Below, one piece after another: positions 1 through 6,796 of a stretch of DNA of 33,545 nucleotides (positions within the stretch are counted from its first letter, which is position 1; the number at the start of each line of letters is the position of its first letter). Below the pieces are notes generated by a model. That model had not been told where the DNA came from and ran no database searches. It worked only from the letters and a program-made list of their open reading frames with translations. Origin of the DNA: DASRPD01 sp035646535 (GTDB lineage Bacteria; Actinomycetota; Acidimicrobiia; IMCC26256; JANYLB01); assembly GCA_035646535.1 (NCBI GenBank), contig DASRPD010000082.1, forward strand, positions 1 to 33,545, read 5' to 3'. The translations under genes were made by a program, and so were the position numbers.

Positions 1-94
1 TTCTCCGCCGCGCCTCGTGAGCGAGCCTCACAACCCCGCGCCTCGTGAGCGAGGCTTCGGACCCCGCGCTTCGTGAGCGAGGCTTCAGACCCCG

Positions 95-145
95 CGCTTC
101 GGCGTCGCAGGACGGGAATTATCCATGACCTGCGACGCCGAAGCG
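95..145 (-). repeat. stem-loop element, copy 1 (17-bp stem, 17-nt loop)
   Basis: The stem is CGCTTCGGCGTCGCAGG (95-111) pairing with 129-145. The loop is 112-128 and reads TCATGGATAATTCCCGT on the minus strand. Copy 2 at 1199-1249 has the same stem and loop lengths, the same loop with one base changed, and the opposite orientation. This copy forms the centre of the larger inverted repeat. Confidence 0.9.
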
Positions 146-232
146 CGGGGTCTGAAGCCTCGCTCACGAAGCGCGGGGTCCGAAGCCTCGCTCACGAGGC
201 GCGGGGTTGTGAGGCTCGCTCACGAGGCGCGG
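140..232. repeat. three 28-bp tandem units plus a partial fourth
   Basis: Units lie at 140-167, 168-195 and 196-223, with a partial unit at 224-232. Units 1 and 2 differ by one base (GGTCTG versus GGTCCG); unit 3 is more diverged. Each begins GAAGCGCGGGG or GAGGCGCGGGG and ends CTCGCTCAC. The mirror set in the left arm is at 73-100, 45-72 and 17-44. The stop codon of the neighbouring minus-strand gene (220-222) falls inside unit 3. Confidence 0.9.
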
Positions 233-1140
233 CGGAGAACGTCGGCGACGGCGGGACACAGCGTGCGACAACCGGCGCGCAGCTCGGCGTCGGTCGCGGT
301 GAACGGGTGCCAGCCCGCGGCGAGGAGCCGGCTGCGACGCTCGCTGTCGCGCACGAGGGCGAGTCGACCTCCGTGGAACTCGTCGCTGTCGTACTCGATC
401 GCGATTCGCGCCTGTGGATACGCCGCGTCGACGCGCCCGACGAGACGGCCGCCTTGACGCACCTCGTGCTGCGTCACGAGCTCGGGGAGCCCGAACGCCC
501 GGAACGCCTGGACCAGCTGCGTCTCCTTCTCGCTCTCCGGCGTCGCCCGTTCCGGGCTGCGCGCGTCGATGAGGTCCCGCAGCGCCCGAACACCACCTCG
601 TCCCGGACGGGCGAGACGGACCAGCATCGCTCGGATCGATCCCGGTGTGACGAGACCTCGGCGCTCCGCACCGTCCTCGGCCATCTCGAGCAGCGAAGGC
701 GAGCACACCTCGGCCATACCGAGCAACGTGCGCTCCGGCGTCGTCACGGGAATCCCGTCGACCATCGTCACGTCGCACGGATCGAGCGCGCTGGTCTCGT
801 GGACGAGGACGCCATCGTGACGGGCGCGCCGCCAGCGCGGACAGGTGATCTCCGCGATGTGGCGGCGGCCACCCGCCAGACGCCACAGCGCAGCCGCGGA
901 CCGATGCGAGGCGACCGCTCGGAACCCCCCGGCCCAGCAGGCGGCCAGGATGTCACCTCGCCAAGTCGGGGGCACGCCCGCGAGGCGGTAGACGTCCTCG
1001 TACTGGCTTTCCCACAGGCCGGCGTCGAGACGGTAGGCGCGCTGGTTGGCAGAAAAGCCCACGAGTGCGGCGTGTCCCGCGGTGAAGTGCCCGAAGGCGT
1101 TGCGGGCGAAGTGCGCCAGCCGGGTGTCGATCGCATCCAT
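220..1140 (-). CDS. AbiEi-like N-terminal domain plus Vsr/DUF559-like nuclease-fold protein
   Basis: The product is 306 aa. The N-terminal two thirds resemble the actinobacterial type IV toxin-antitoxin AbiEi family (winged-helix-like start, then segments such as GVLVHETS and VDGIPVTTPERTLL). The C-terminal about 90 residues have the Vsr/DUF559 PD-(D/E)XK pattern: GRVDAAYPQARIAIEYDSDEF, a following RD..RR and AGWHPF. The catalytic-type residues D and E are present. The ATG at 1140 starts the family-like MDAIDTRLA; a TTG at 1155 would add five residues. No Shine-Dalgarno or clear -10 is visible. The gene lies between two inverted copies of a stem-loop repeat, and its last codons are inside the 111-bp arm. 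Proteins of this type are usually annotated as AbiEi antitoxins or endonuclease-domain proteins. No cognate AbiEii toxin is seen beside it, so its role is unknown. Confidence 0.8.
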   Translation of the reverse strand: MDAIDTRLAHFARNAFGHFTAGHAALVGFSANQRAYRLDAGLWESQYEDVYRLAGVPPTWRGDILAACWAGGFRAVASHRSAAALWRLAGGRRHIAEITCPRWRRARHDGVLVHETSALDPCDVTMVDGIPVTTPERTLLGMAEVCSPSLLEMAEDGAERRGLVTPGSIRAMLVRLARPGRGGVRALRDLIDARSPERATPESEKETQLVQAFRAFGLPELVTQHEVRQGGRLVGRVDAAYPQARIAIEYDSDEFHGGRLALVRDSERRSRLLAAGWHPFTATDAELRAGCRTLCPAVADVLRRAS

Positions 1141-1198
1141 GCGCCCGCGAGTCAAGCGCGCGCCTGGGACATCGAGTCGTCATCAGTCCCCGTTCGAT

Positions 1199-1249
1199 CG
1201 CTTTAGCGTCGCAGGTCATGGATAGTTCCCGTCCTGCGACGCTAAAGCG
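1199..1249 (+). repeat. stem-loop element, copy 2
   Basis: The stem is CGCTTTAGCGTCGCAGG (1199-1215) pairing perfectly with 1233-1249, around the 17-nt loop TCATGGATAGTTCCCGT. Against copy 1 the stem has two substitutions, each matched by the complementary change on the other arm. It lies between the 3' end of the aldolase gene and the 5' end of the nuclease-fold gene, so it may also act as a terminator. A competing hairpin pairs 1229-1238 with 1248-1257 (10 bp, 9-nt loop). Confidence 0.88.
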
Positions 1250-1265
1250 CAGGACGGCGGGAGGG

Positions 1266-1991
1266 TCAGTCGAAGAGGTCGGGCTCTTCGACGGTGATCC
1301 AGTCCCACAGGGGGGCGAAGCCGAATCGGCCGGCGGCGTGACCACCGACCTGGGTGGCCGTGCGCGCGGCCATCGCCGGGTCGATGAGCACCGGGTCGCC
1401 GGCGGCCGACGCGAGGAGCTGGGCCTGGCACGACCGCTCCATGGAGATGAACCAGAACGCGGCCTCGTCGACCGAGTGGCCGACGGTCAACAACCCGTGG
1501 TTGCGCAGGATCGCCGCCTTGTGCTCGCCGAGCGCGACCGCGATGCGCTTGCCTTCGTCGAGCTCCAACACCACGCCGGTGTAGTCGTCGAAGAGGCCGT
1601 GGTCCCCATAGAACGCGCAGACGTCCTGGGTGATCGGGTCGAGGAGGCGCCCGAGCGCCGAGAACGCCTTGCCGTGCACCGAATGCGCGTGCGCGGCCGC
1701 GATGACGTCGGGACGGGCCGCGTGGATCTGGGAGTGGATCGCGAACGCGGCTGTGTTGACGCGGTGGTCGCCCTCGACGACCTCGCCCCGGTCGTTCACG
1801 AGCAGCAGGTCCGACACCGAGATCTGCTTGAAGTTCATGCCGAACGGGTTCACCCAGAAGTGATCGAGCCGCTCCGGGTCACGCGCGGTGATGTGACCGG
1901 CCACACCCTCGTCGAACCCGAACCGCCCGAACAGCCGGAACGCGGCCGCGAGCCGCTGCTTGCGCCGGCGCCGTTCCTTCTTCATTCCCAT
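1266..1991 (-). CDS. class II aldolase/adducin family protein
   Basis: The 241-aa product is a full-length class II aldolase/adducin-head protein. These zinc enzymes cleave or epimerise phosphorylated sugars such as fuculose-1-phosphate or ribulose-5-phosphate. Zinc ligands are visible as H101 and H103 (HAHSVHGKAF) and H165 (RNHGLLTVGHSVDEA). The start MGMKKERRRR is basic. The ATG at 1991 is eight bases after TAGACT, suggesting a leaderless message. It lies downstream of gpmA on the same strand with a 72-nt gap. The substrate cannot be read from the sequence, and adducin-like members without a known substrate are common in actinobacteria. Confidence 0.9.
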   Translation of the reverse strand: MGMKKERRRRKQRLAAAFRLFGRFGFDEGVAGHITARDPERLDHFWVNPFGMNFKQISVSDLLLVNDRGEVVEGDHRVNTAAFAIHSQIHAARPDVIAAAHAHSVHGKAFSALGRLLDPITQDVCAFYGDHGLFDDYTGVVLELDEGKRIAVALGEHKAAILRNHGLLTVGHSVDEAAFWFISMERSCQAQLLASAAGDPVLIDPAMAARTATQVGGHAAGRFGFAPLWDWITVEEPDLFD

Positions 1992-1999
1992 GAGCCGCG

Positions 2000-2005
2000 A
2001 GTCTA
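2000..2005 (-). promoter_or_regulatory. -10 hexamer of the class II aldolase gene
   Basis: TAGACT on the minus strand, 8 nt before the ATG at 1991. No Shine-Dalgarno sequence lies between. Confidence 0.5.
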
Positions 2006-2063
2006 CGGACTGGGCCCTTCCACCGGCGAGACGTCCACCTCGACTGGGGCCCCGCGCGACGGC

Positions 2064-2789
2064 TCAGCCGGCTTGCCGAGCGACGGCTTCGGCCGCGGCC
2101 GCGGCCGCTTCGGGGTCGAGGTAGCGGCGATCGCTCACGGTAAAATGCTCGTCGAGCTCGTACACGAGGGGCTGGCCCGTCGGGATGTTCAGCTCGATGA
2201 TCTCCTCCTTGGTCAGACCGTCGAGGTGCTTCACCAGAGCTCGCAGTGAGTTGCCGTGTGCGGCGACGAGCACGACGCGCCCGGCGGCGAGATCCGGCGC
2301 GATCCCGTCGTACCAGTACGGCAACATGCGGGCCACCACGTCGGCCAGACACTCGGATCTCGGCACGACGTCGGCGGGGAGCTCTGCGTAGCGCGGGTCG
2401 CTTCCGACGTCCCCATCGAGCGGCGGCGGCGGCACGTCATAGGAGCGGCGCCAGAGCTTGACCTGCTCGGTACCGAACTCGTCGGTGGTCTCCCGCTTGT
2501 TCTTGCCCTGCAGCGCTCCGTAGTGGCGCTCGTTCAGCCGCCACGAGCGGCGCACCGGAATCCATGACCGGTCGCATTCGGCCAGCGCGAGCTCGGCGGT
2601 GCGGATGGCGCGGCGCTGGAGCGACGTATGGACGACGTCGGGCAGCACCTTCGCCTCGCGCAGCAGCTCACCCCCACGCACGGCCTCGCGGGCACCGAGA
2701 TCGGTGAGCCCGACGTCGACCCAGCCGGTGAAGAGGTTCTCCTCGTTCCAGGTGCTCTGGCCGTGGCGCAACAAGATGAGCGTCGACAC
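2064..2789 (-). CDS. gpmA: 2,3-bisphosphoglycerate-dependent phosphoglycerate mutase
   Basis: The product is a 241-aa histidine-phosphatase-fold enzyme that interconverts 3- and 2-phosphoglycerate in glycolysis and gluconeogenesis. The phosphorylated histidine is H9 in LLRHGQSTWN. The dPGM signature ENLFTGWVDVGLTDLG follows, with catalytic E87 in NERHYGALQGKNK and the second histidine H178 in AAHGNSLRAL. The family is about 230-250 aa, so it is complete. The GTG at 2789 was chosen because the conserved strand STLILLRHGQ starts directly after it and TAGCCT lies 7 nt upstream. Longer in-frame starts upstream only add arginine-rich, non-family sequence. The C-terminus has an alanine run (about residues 226-234). 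Confidence 0.96.
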   Translation of the reverse strand: MSTLILLRHGQSTWNEENLFTGWVDVGLTDLGAREAVRGGELLREAKVLPDVVHTSLQRRAIRTAELALAECDRSWIPVRRSWRLNERHYGALQGKNKRETTDEFGTEQVKLWRRSYDVPPPPLDGDVGSDPRYAELPADVVPRSECLADVVARMLPYWYDGIAPDLAAGRVVLVAAHGNSLRALVKHLDGLTKEEIIELNIPTGQPLVYELDEHFTVSDRRYLDPEAAAAAAEAVARQAG

Positions 2790-2796
2790 GACGCCG

Positions 2797-2802
2797 AGGC
2801 TA
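2797..2802 (-). promoter_or_regulatory. -10 hexamer of gpmA
   Basis: TAGCCT on the minus strand, 7 nt before the GTG at 2789, which fits a leaderless transcript. Confidence 0.55.
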
Positions 2803-2889
2803 TACGGGCAGACCCACGGCCATGGTCTCGACCGTTCACGCGCCTCGACGGTCAACCAGCTCGGCTCGCCACCGCGCGGGTCGCGCGAT

Positions 2890-4350
2890 CTATGCGGGCA
2901 GGCCGACGGCCTTCGTCTCGAGGTACTCCTCGAAACCGGCGATGCCGTGCTCACGGCCGAGGCCGCTCTCCTTGTAACCCCCGAACGGCGTGTCGGGACC
3001 GAACCACTGGCCTCCGTTCACCGACACCGTGCCGGCGCGCAGCCGGCGGGCGACGCCCATCGCGCGATCCAGCGACTTGCTCACGACCGCGCCCGACAGT
3101 CCGTAGCGCGAGTTGTTGGCGACGCGCACCGCGTCGTCATCGTCGTCGTAGGCGATGACCGAGAGCACCGGCCCGAAGATCTCTTCCTGGGCGATCGTGG
3201 AGTCGGGATCGACGTCGACGAACAACGTCGGCTCGACGTAGTAGCCCTTGTCGAGGTGCGGCGGGCGGCCGCCTCCGAACAGCAGGCGCGCGCCCTCCTC
3301 CTTGCCCTTCTCGATGTAGCCGAGCACCCGTTCACGCTGGCGTGCGTTGATGAGCGGACCCTGCAAGTTGGCCGGGTCCGTCGGGTCGCCGTAGGTCCAC
3401 CCCTCGAAGGAGGCGCGCAGGATCTCGATGCCTTCGTCGTAGCGAGAGCGGGGCAGGAGGTAGCGCGTGGTGATCGCGCAGCCCTGACCGCCGTGCATGC
3501 AGACCATCGCGCCGCTGCCCAGGCTGGCCGGGAAGTCAGCGTCGTCGAGGACGACGTTGGCGGACTTGCCGCCGAGCTCGAGGAAGACCTTCGTCACGGT
3601 GTCGGCACCGCGGGCCATGATCCGCTTCCCTACCGCCGTCGAACCGGTGAAGCTGATCATGTCCACCCGAGGGTCGTCGGTGAGCGCCTCGCCGACGGTC
3701 GCGGGATCGGCGGACGGCAGGACCTGGAAGACACCCGGGGGCATGTCGGTGTGCTCGGCCGCGAGCTTGCCGATGAACGTCGCGCTCCACGGCGTATCGG
3801 GCGCGGGCTTGAGGATGACCGTGTTGCCCGCGGCGAGTGCGGGAACGAGCTTCGACAGGTTCAACATGAACGGGAAGTTCCACGGCGTGATCGCGCCGAC
3901 GACGCCGATCGGCTCCCGGAACACCTTGCGGGCCGACCGCATCCCGAAGAACTCGTGCACCGGCAGGTCGTAGGACCACTCGATGCGATCGATGCACTCG
4001 ATGTCCCACTCCATGTCGTCGATGCAGGAGTCCATCTGCACCGCGTGGGTGAGGGCGATCGGTGTGCCGACCTCGGTCACGATCTGCGGGCGCAGCGTCT
4101 CGCGCTCCTTGGCGAGCGCCTCCTGCAGCTGGCGGAGGCATCGCTTACGCAGCTCAGGATCGGTGGCCCAACCGGACTCGTCGAACGCCCGGCGCGCCGA
4201 GGCAATCGCTCGCTCGGCGTCTTCGGCGCCGGCGTCGGCCACGCGGCCGGCGGATTCCTCGGTCGCCGGGTTGATGTTCTCGTAGGTGGCGCCCGACGCC
4301 GCGTCCACCAGCTTGCCGTCGACGAGCATCCTCGGTTCGGCCGAATCCAT
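2890..4350 (-). CDS. NAD(P)-dependent aldehyde dehydrogenase
   Basis: The 486-aa product is an aldehyde dehydrogenase superfamily enzyme, oxidising an aldehyde to a carboxylate with NAD(P). All key residues are present: N158 in PWNFP, K181 in LKPAPDTPWS, the cofactor loop FTGSTAVGK, general base E258 in LELGGKS, and nucleophile C291 in HGGQGCAITTR. The C-terminal block FGPDTPFGGYKESGLGREHG is typical. The ATG at 4350 has a Shine-Dalgarno-like AAGGGGG (4361-4367) 10 nt upstream. Unlike many neighbours it has a leader, from a -10 at 4391-4396. A CTGACG palindrome covers the -35 region. The substrate is unknown; a fatty or terpenoid aldehyde is possible in this catabolic setting. The gene is divergent from the Ppx/GppA gene. 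Confidence 0.95.
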   Translation of the reverse strand: MDSAEPRMLVDGKLVDAASGATYENINPATEESAGRVADAGAEDAERAIASARRAFDESGWATDPELRKRCLRQLQEALAKERETLRPQIVTEVGTPIALTHAVQMDSCIDDMEWDIECIDRIEWSYDLPVHEFFGMRSARKVFREPIGVVGAITPWNFPFMLNLSKLVPALAAGNTVILKPAPDTPWSATFIGKLAAEHTDMPPGVFQVLPSADPATVGEALTDDPRVDMISFTGSTAVGKRIMARGADTVTKVFLELGGKSANVVLDDADFPASLGSGAMVCMHGGQGCAITTRYLLPRSRYDEGIEILRASFEGWTYGDPTDPANLQGPLINARQRERVLGYIEKGKEEGARLLFGGGRPPHLDKGYYVEPTLFVDVDPDSTIAQEEIFGPVLSVIAYDDDDDAVRVANNSRYGLSGAVVSKSLDRAMGVARRLRAGTVSVNGGQWFGPDTPFGGYKESGLGREHGIAGFEEYLETKAVGLPA

Positions 4351-4390
4351 CGAGATCAGTCCCCCTTCGCCGCGCCGTGCGGCGGCGTGC

Positions 4391-4418
4391 AGGTTACTCC
4401 CCCTGACGCCAACGTCAG
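4391..4418 (-). promoter_or_regulatory. aldehyde dehydrogenase promoter with CTGACG-N4-CGTCAG palindrome
   Basis: The -10 TAACCT is the minus-strand reading of 4391-4396. The palindrome CTGACGCCAACGTCAG at 4403-4418 sits over the expected -35 region. Its half-sites match those of the operators at 6761-6775 and 19030-19048, but the spacer here is 4 nt instead of 3, so binding by the same TetR protein is uncertain. Confidence 0.45.
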
Positions 4419-4520
4419 CTTGGCGCGGCCGTCGGGCCGGCCGACCCGACCGGGACACCACCCCGTCGGGAAACCCGCCGGGCCCGGCACGAGGATCGGG
4501 GGCGACCCGCCGGGCGGTCC

Positions 4521-4526
4521 TACGCT
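4521..4526 (+). promoter_or_regulatory. -10 hexamer of the Ppx/GppA gene
   Basis: TACGCT, 6 nt before the GTG at 4533, with no Shine-Dalgarno between. This predicts a leaderless transcript. Confidence 0.55.
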
Positions 4527-4532
4527 CGGGAT

Positions 4533-6107
4533 GTGCGGATCGCCGCCCTCGACCTCGGCAGCAACTCCTTCCACCTCGCGGTGGCGCAGGTGCATCCCGA
4601 CGGCACGTTCGAGTCGCTGGTGCGGGAGAAGGAGATGCTGCGCCTCGGTGACGTCGTGAGCCGCGAGGGCCTGGTCACCCCGGAGGCGGCCGACGCCGCG
4701 GTGCGAACGGTCCGGCGCTTCCGGCTCCTCGCCGAGGCCGCGGGTGCCGGCGAGATCCTGGCCCGGGCGACGAGCGCGCTCCGCACGGCGACCAACGGCG
4801 ACGAGGTCGTCGCCCGCATCGAACAGGAAGCGGGCGTGGTGGTCGACGTGATCAGCGGGCTGGAGGAGGCCCGTCTCATCTTCTCGGCCGTGCGGGCGGC
4901 GGTGCTCATCGATCCCGGCCCGGCGGTGTGCTTCGACCTCGGCGGGGGCAGCGTCGAGATCATGGTCGGCGATGCCGGTGGCCTGGTGTGGTCCACCAGC
5001 GAGCGACTCGGGGTGGCACGACTGGCGGCCGAGTTCGTCACGACGGACCCGATCTCGAAGGCTGAGCGGCGGCGGCTCCGCCGGCACCTCGTCGACGCGC
5101 TCGGACCGCTCGCGCTCACCGTCGGGCGCTTCGAGCCCAAGATGGCGATCGGCAGCAGCGGCACGCTGGAGGACCTGGCCGAGATGGCCGCGGTGCGGCG
5201 CCCCCAAGCCCTCCCTCGCTCGTTGAACCAGCTCTCGGTCACCCGCGACGAGATCCTCTCGCTCCACGAGGACCTGCTCGCGTCGACCTCGGCGGAACGT
5301 CGCCGCATGGACGGGCTCGAAACCCGGCGCGTCGACCTGATCGTCGCCGGGTCCATGTTCCTCGCCACCGCGCTCGAGCTGTTCGAGGTCGACGAGTTGA
5401 CCGTCAGCGAATGGTCGCTGCGTGAGGGCATCCTCCTCGACGCGATCCACCGGCACGACCCCGCCGACCTGTCCGACGACCCGCGCGCCATCCGACGGGC
5501 ATCGGTGCAGTCACTGGCTCGCCGTTGCTCGTGGCCCGAGGAACACTCACGACGCGTCGCCGCGCTCGCACTCGAGCTGTTCGACCAGACCCGGGAGCTC
5601 CACGAGCTCGGTGACGATGCGCGCGAGCTGCTCGAGTACGCGGCTTTGCTCCACGACATCGGAGAGCACGTCGCCCACGAGGGCCACGACCGCCACGCCG
5701 CATACCTCGTACAACACGGCAACCTCCGCGGCTTCGACCCCGACGAGATCGTGCTCATCACCGCGCTCGTGCGTTGGCACCGCCGTGGTGAACCGAAGGC
5801 GAACGACTCTCTCGTCGGCTCGCTCGACCGCAGCACCCGCGACACCGTGCGGCGCCTCGCCGCGCTGCTGCGCATCGCGGATGGGCTCGACCGCAGCCGC
5901 CGTCAGGTGGTGCGCCACGTCCAGGTCGGTATCGGTCCGTCGCTCGTGCTGGTCGGGTTGCACGCCGACGGCGACCCCGAGCTCGAATTGTGGGGTGCTC
6001 GCCGCAAGCGTGAGTTGTTCGAGCGCGTGTTCGACCGGGAGGTCGAGATCACCGCGCATAGCGCGGTGATCTCGCTCTCTGAGCGCGCGACCGACGCGGT
6101 CGACTGA
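4533..6107 (+). CDS. Ppx/GppA family phosphatase with C-terminal HD domain
   Basis: The product is 524 aa. Residues 1-300 are an ASKHA-fold Ppx/GppA domain: the phosphate loop ALDLGSNSFHLAV at the N-terminus and FDLGGGSVEIMV near residue 134. Residues about 310-510 form an HD-like helical domain with LLHDIGEHVAHEGHDRHAAY near residue 372. Family members hydrolyse inorganic polyphosphate or pppGpp. The length and HD extension fit the long Ppx form seen in E. coli rather than the short roughly 310-aa actinobacterial forms. The GTG at 4533 places the conserved first beta-strand at the N-terminus. The 3' end overlaps the convergent TetR gene by 59 bp, with a strong hairpin inside the overlap. Confidence 0.92.
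   Translation: MRIAALDLGSNSFHLAVAQVHPDGTFESLVREKEMLRLGDVVSREGLVTPEAADAAVRTVRRFRLLAEAAGAGEILARATSALRTATNGDEVVARIEQEAGVVVDVISGLEEARLIFSAVRAAVLIDPGPAVCFDLGGGSVEIMVGDAGGLVWSTSERLGVARLAAEFVTTDPISKAERRRLRRHLVDALGPLALTVGRFEPKMAIGSSGTLEDLAEMAAVRRPQALPRSLNQLSVTRDEILSLHEDLLASTSAERRRMDGLETRRVDLIVAGSMFLATALELFEVDELTVSEWSLREGILLDAIHRHDPADLSDDPRAIRRASVQSLARRCSWPEEHSRRVAALALELFDQTRELHELGDDARELLEYAALLHDIGEHVAHEGHDRHAAYLVQHGNLRGFDPDEIVLITALVRWHRRGEPKANDSLVGSLDRSTRDTVRRLAALLRIADGLDRSRRQVVRHVQVGIGPSLVLVGLHADGDPELELWGARRKRELFERVFDREVEITAHSAVISLSERATDAVD
6044..6074. terminator. bidirectional hairpin inside the ppx/tetR convergent overlap
   Basis: CGAGATCACCGCGC (6044-6057) pairs perfectly with 6061-6074 around the 3-nt loop ATA. 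It is inside the last codons of the plus-strand phosphatase gene, and the TetR stop (6049-6051, minus strand) lies in the left arm. A 14-bp GC-rich stem where two genes converge suggests a terminator for both. There is no U-tract, so a role in RNA stability is equally possible. Confidence 0.55.
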
Positions 6108-6738
6108 CCGTCTGGTAGAGGATGCGTGCCGTCGTCTCGACGACGTCGGCGCGCGTCGTCCCGTAGCGTTCGGCCAGATCGCCCTGGAACGCCGCGAGGC
6201 GCTCCATCATCGCCACCATCGCGGCGGCGGCGACATACGGCGACACATCAGACGGCCCGTCGCGGGCGACCTTGCGGGCGAACCCCTCGGTGAGACGGCT
6301 GAGCGCTCGGTTGCGCACATCCCGGAACCGCTCGTCGCCCTCCTGCGCGGCCAGGTTCCGGGTTCGCAGCACCGCGCGATGGCGTTCCCAGTAGGTGATG
6401 AACCCGTCGACGAGCTCACGCGCGTGATCGAGACCGTGGTCGTCGTCCCAGGATTCTTCGAGCAGCTCGCCGAGCGGTGCGGCCTGCTCGCCCACCTCCT
6501 CGGCGAGTGCGAGCACAGCGGCCTCGACGTCGCCGAAGTACTGGTAGAAGGTCGCGGGCGACGTGTCGACCTCGCGGGCGATGTCGACGACGCGCACGTC
6601 GCGCACGCCATGGGTCTCGAGGAGCCGCGCGGTGGCGTCGAGCAGCCGGCGGCGGGTTGCCGCGCCGCGCTTACCGAGCGCGCGCCCGTCGAGCGCCACC
6701 GCCTCGTCACCTTCGGCCCGCTCCCCGGTTCGTGCCAC
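6049..6738 (-). CDS. TetR family transcriptional regulator
   Basis: The 229-aa product is a TetR-type dimeric repressor. The N-terminal helix-turn-helix is clear: TRRRLLDATARLLETHGV, then VDIAREVDTSPATFYQYFGD at about residues 27-75. The rest is the helical ligand-binding domain, whose ligand cannot be read; an acyl-CoA is plausible from the neighbours. The GTG at 6738 is 7 nt after TACGCT (leaderless). It is divergent from a CaiB/BaiF gene, with the palindrome CTGACGG-N-CCGTCAG midway, so autoregulation and control of the CoA-transferase gene are inferred. A near-identical palindrome heads the operon below 18989. The basic C-terminal tail (SRPRRSRAQRARSPRYAR) is encoded in the overlap with the phosphatase gene. 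Confidence 0.93.
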   Translation of the reverse strand: MARTGERAEGDEAVALDGRALGKRGAATRRRLLDATARLLETHGVRDVRVVDIAREVDTSPATFYQYFGDVEAAVLALAEEVGEQAAPLGELLEESWDDDHGLDHARELVDGFITYWERHRAVLRTRNLAAQEGDERFRDVRNRALSRLTEGFARKVARDGPSDVSPYVAAAAMVAMMERLAAFQGDLAERYGTTRADVVETTARILYQTVSRPRRSRAQRARSPRYAR

Positions 6739-6745
6739 GCGTGCG

Positions 6746-6790
6746 AGCGTAGGCGTCGATCTGACGGTCCGTCAGCTCCGTCGCTACCGT
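6746..6790. promoter_or_regulatory. divergent leaderless promoters around a TetR operator palindrome
   Basis: The 15-bp palindrome CTGACGGTCCGTCAG is at 6761-6775. On the minus strand, -10 TACGCT (6746-6751) is 7 nt before the regulator GTG. On the plus strand, -10 TACCGT (6785-6790) is 6 nt before the ATG at 6797. The palindrome lies 9 bp from each -10, so a bound repressor would cover the -35 zones of both promoters at once. Confidence 0.7.
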
Positions 6791-6796
6791 GGCGAG

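Larger units (their letters stand above)
1..239. repeat. 111-bp perfect inverted repeat at the window edge
   Basis: Bases 1-111 are the exact reverse complement of 129-239, around a 17-nt centre (112-128). The left arm starts at the first base of the window, so the repeat may continue outside it. The right arm includes the last codons and stop of the minus-strand gene at 220-1140, so bases 1-20 carry a plus-strand copy of that gene end (LRRAS-stop). It could be a real inverted duplication or a fold-back assembly artefact at a contig end. The sequence shown cannot decide between them. Confidence 0.95.

Noticed and set aside
1..239. CRISPR-like reading of the 28-bp repeats
   Set aside because: Units are directly adjacent with no spacers and no cas genes nearby.
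73..1206. Plus-strand open frame across the inverted repeat and the nuclease-fold gene
   Set aside because: Its start lies in the repeat and the rest mirrors the minus-strand gene; no domain.
2599..4659. 686-codon plus-strand open frame opposite gpmA and the aldehyde dehydrogenase
   Set aside because: Shadow of two well-supported genes; no recognisable motif.
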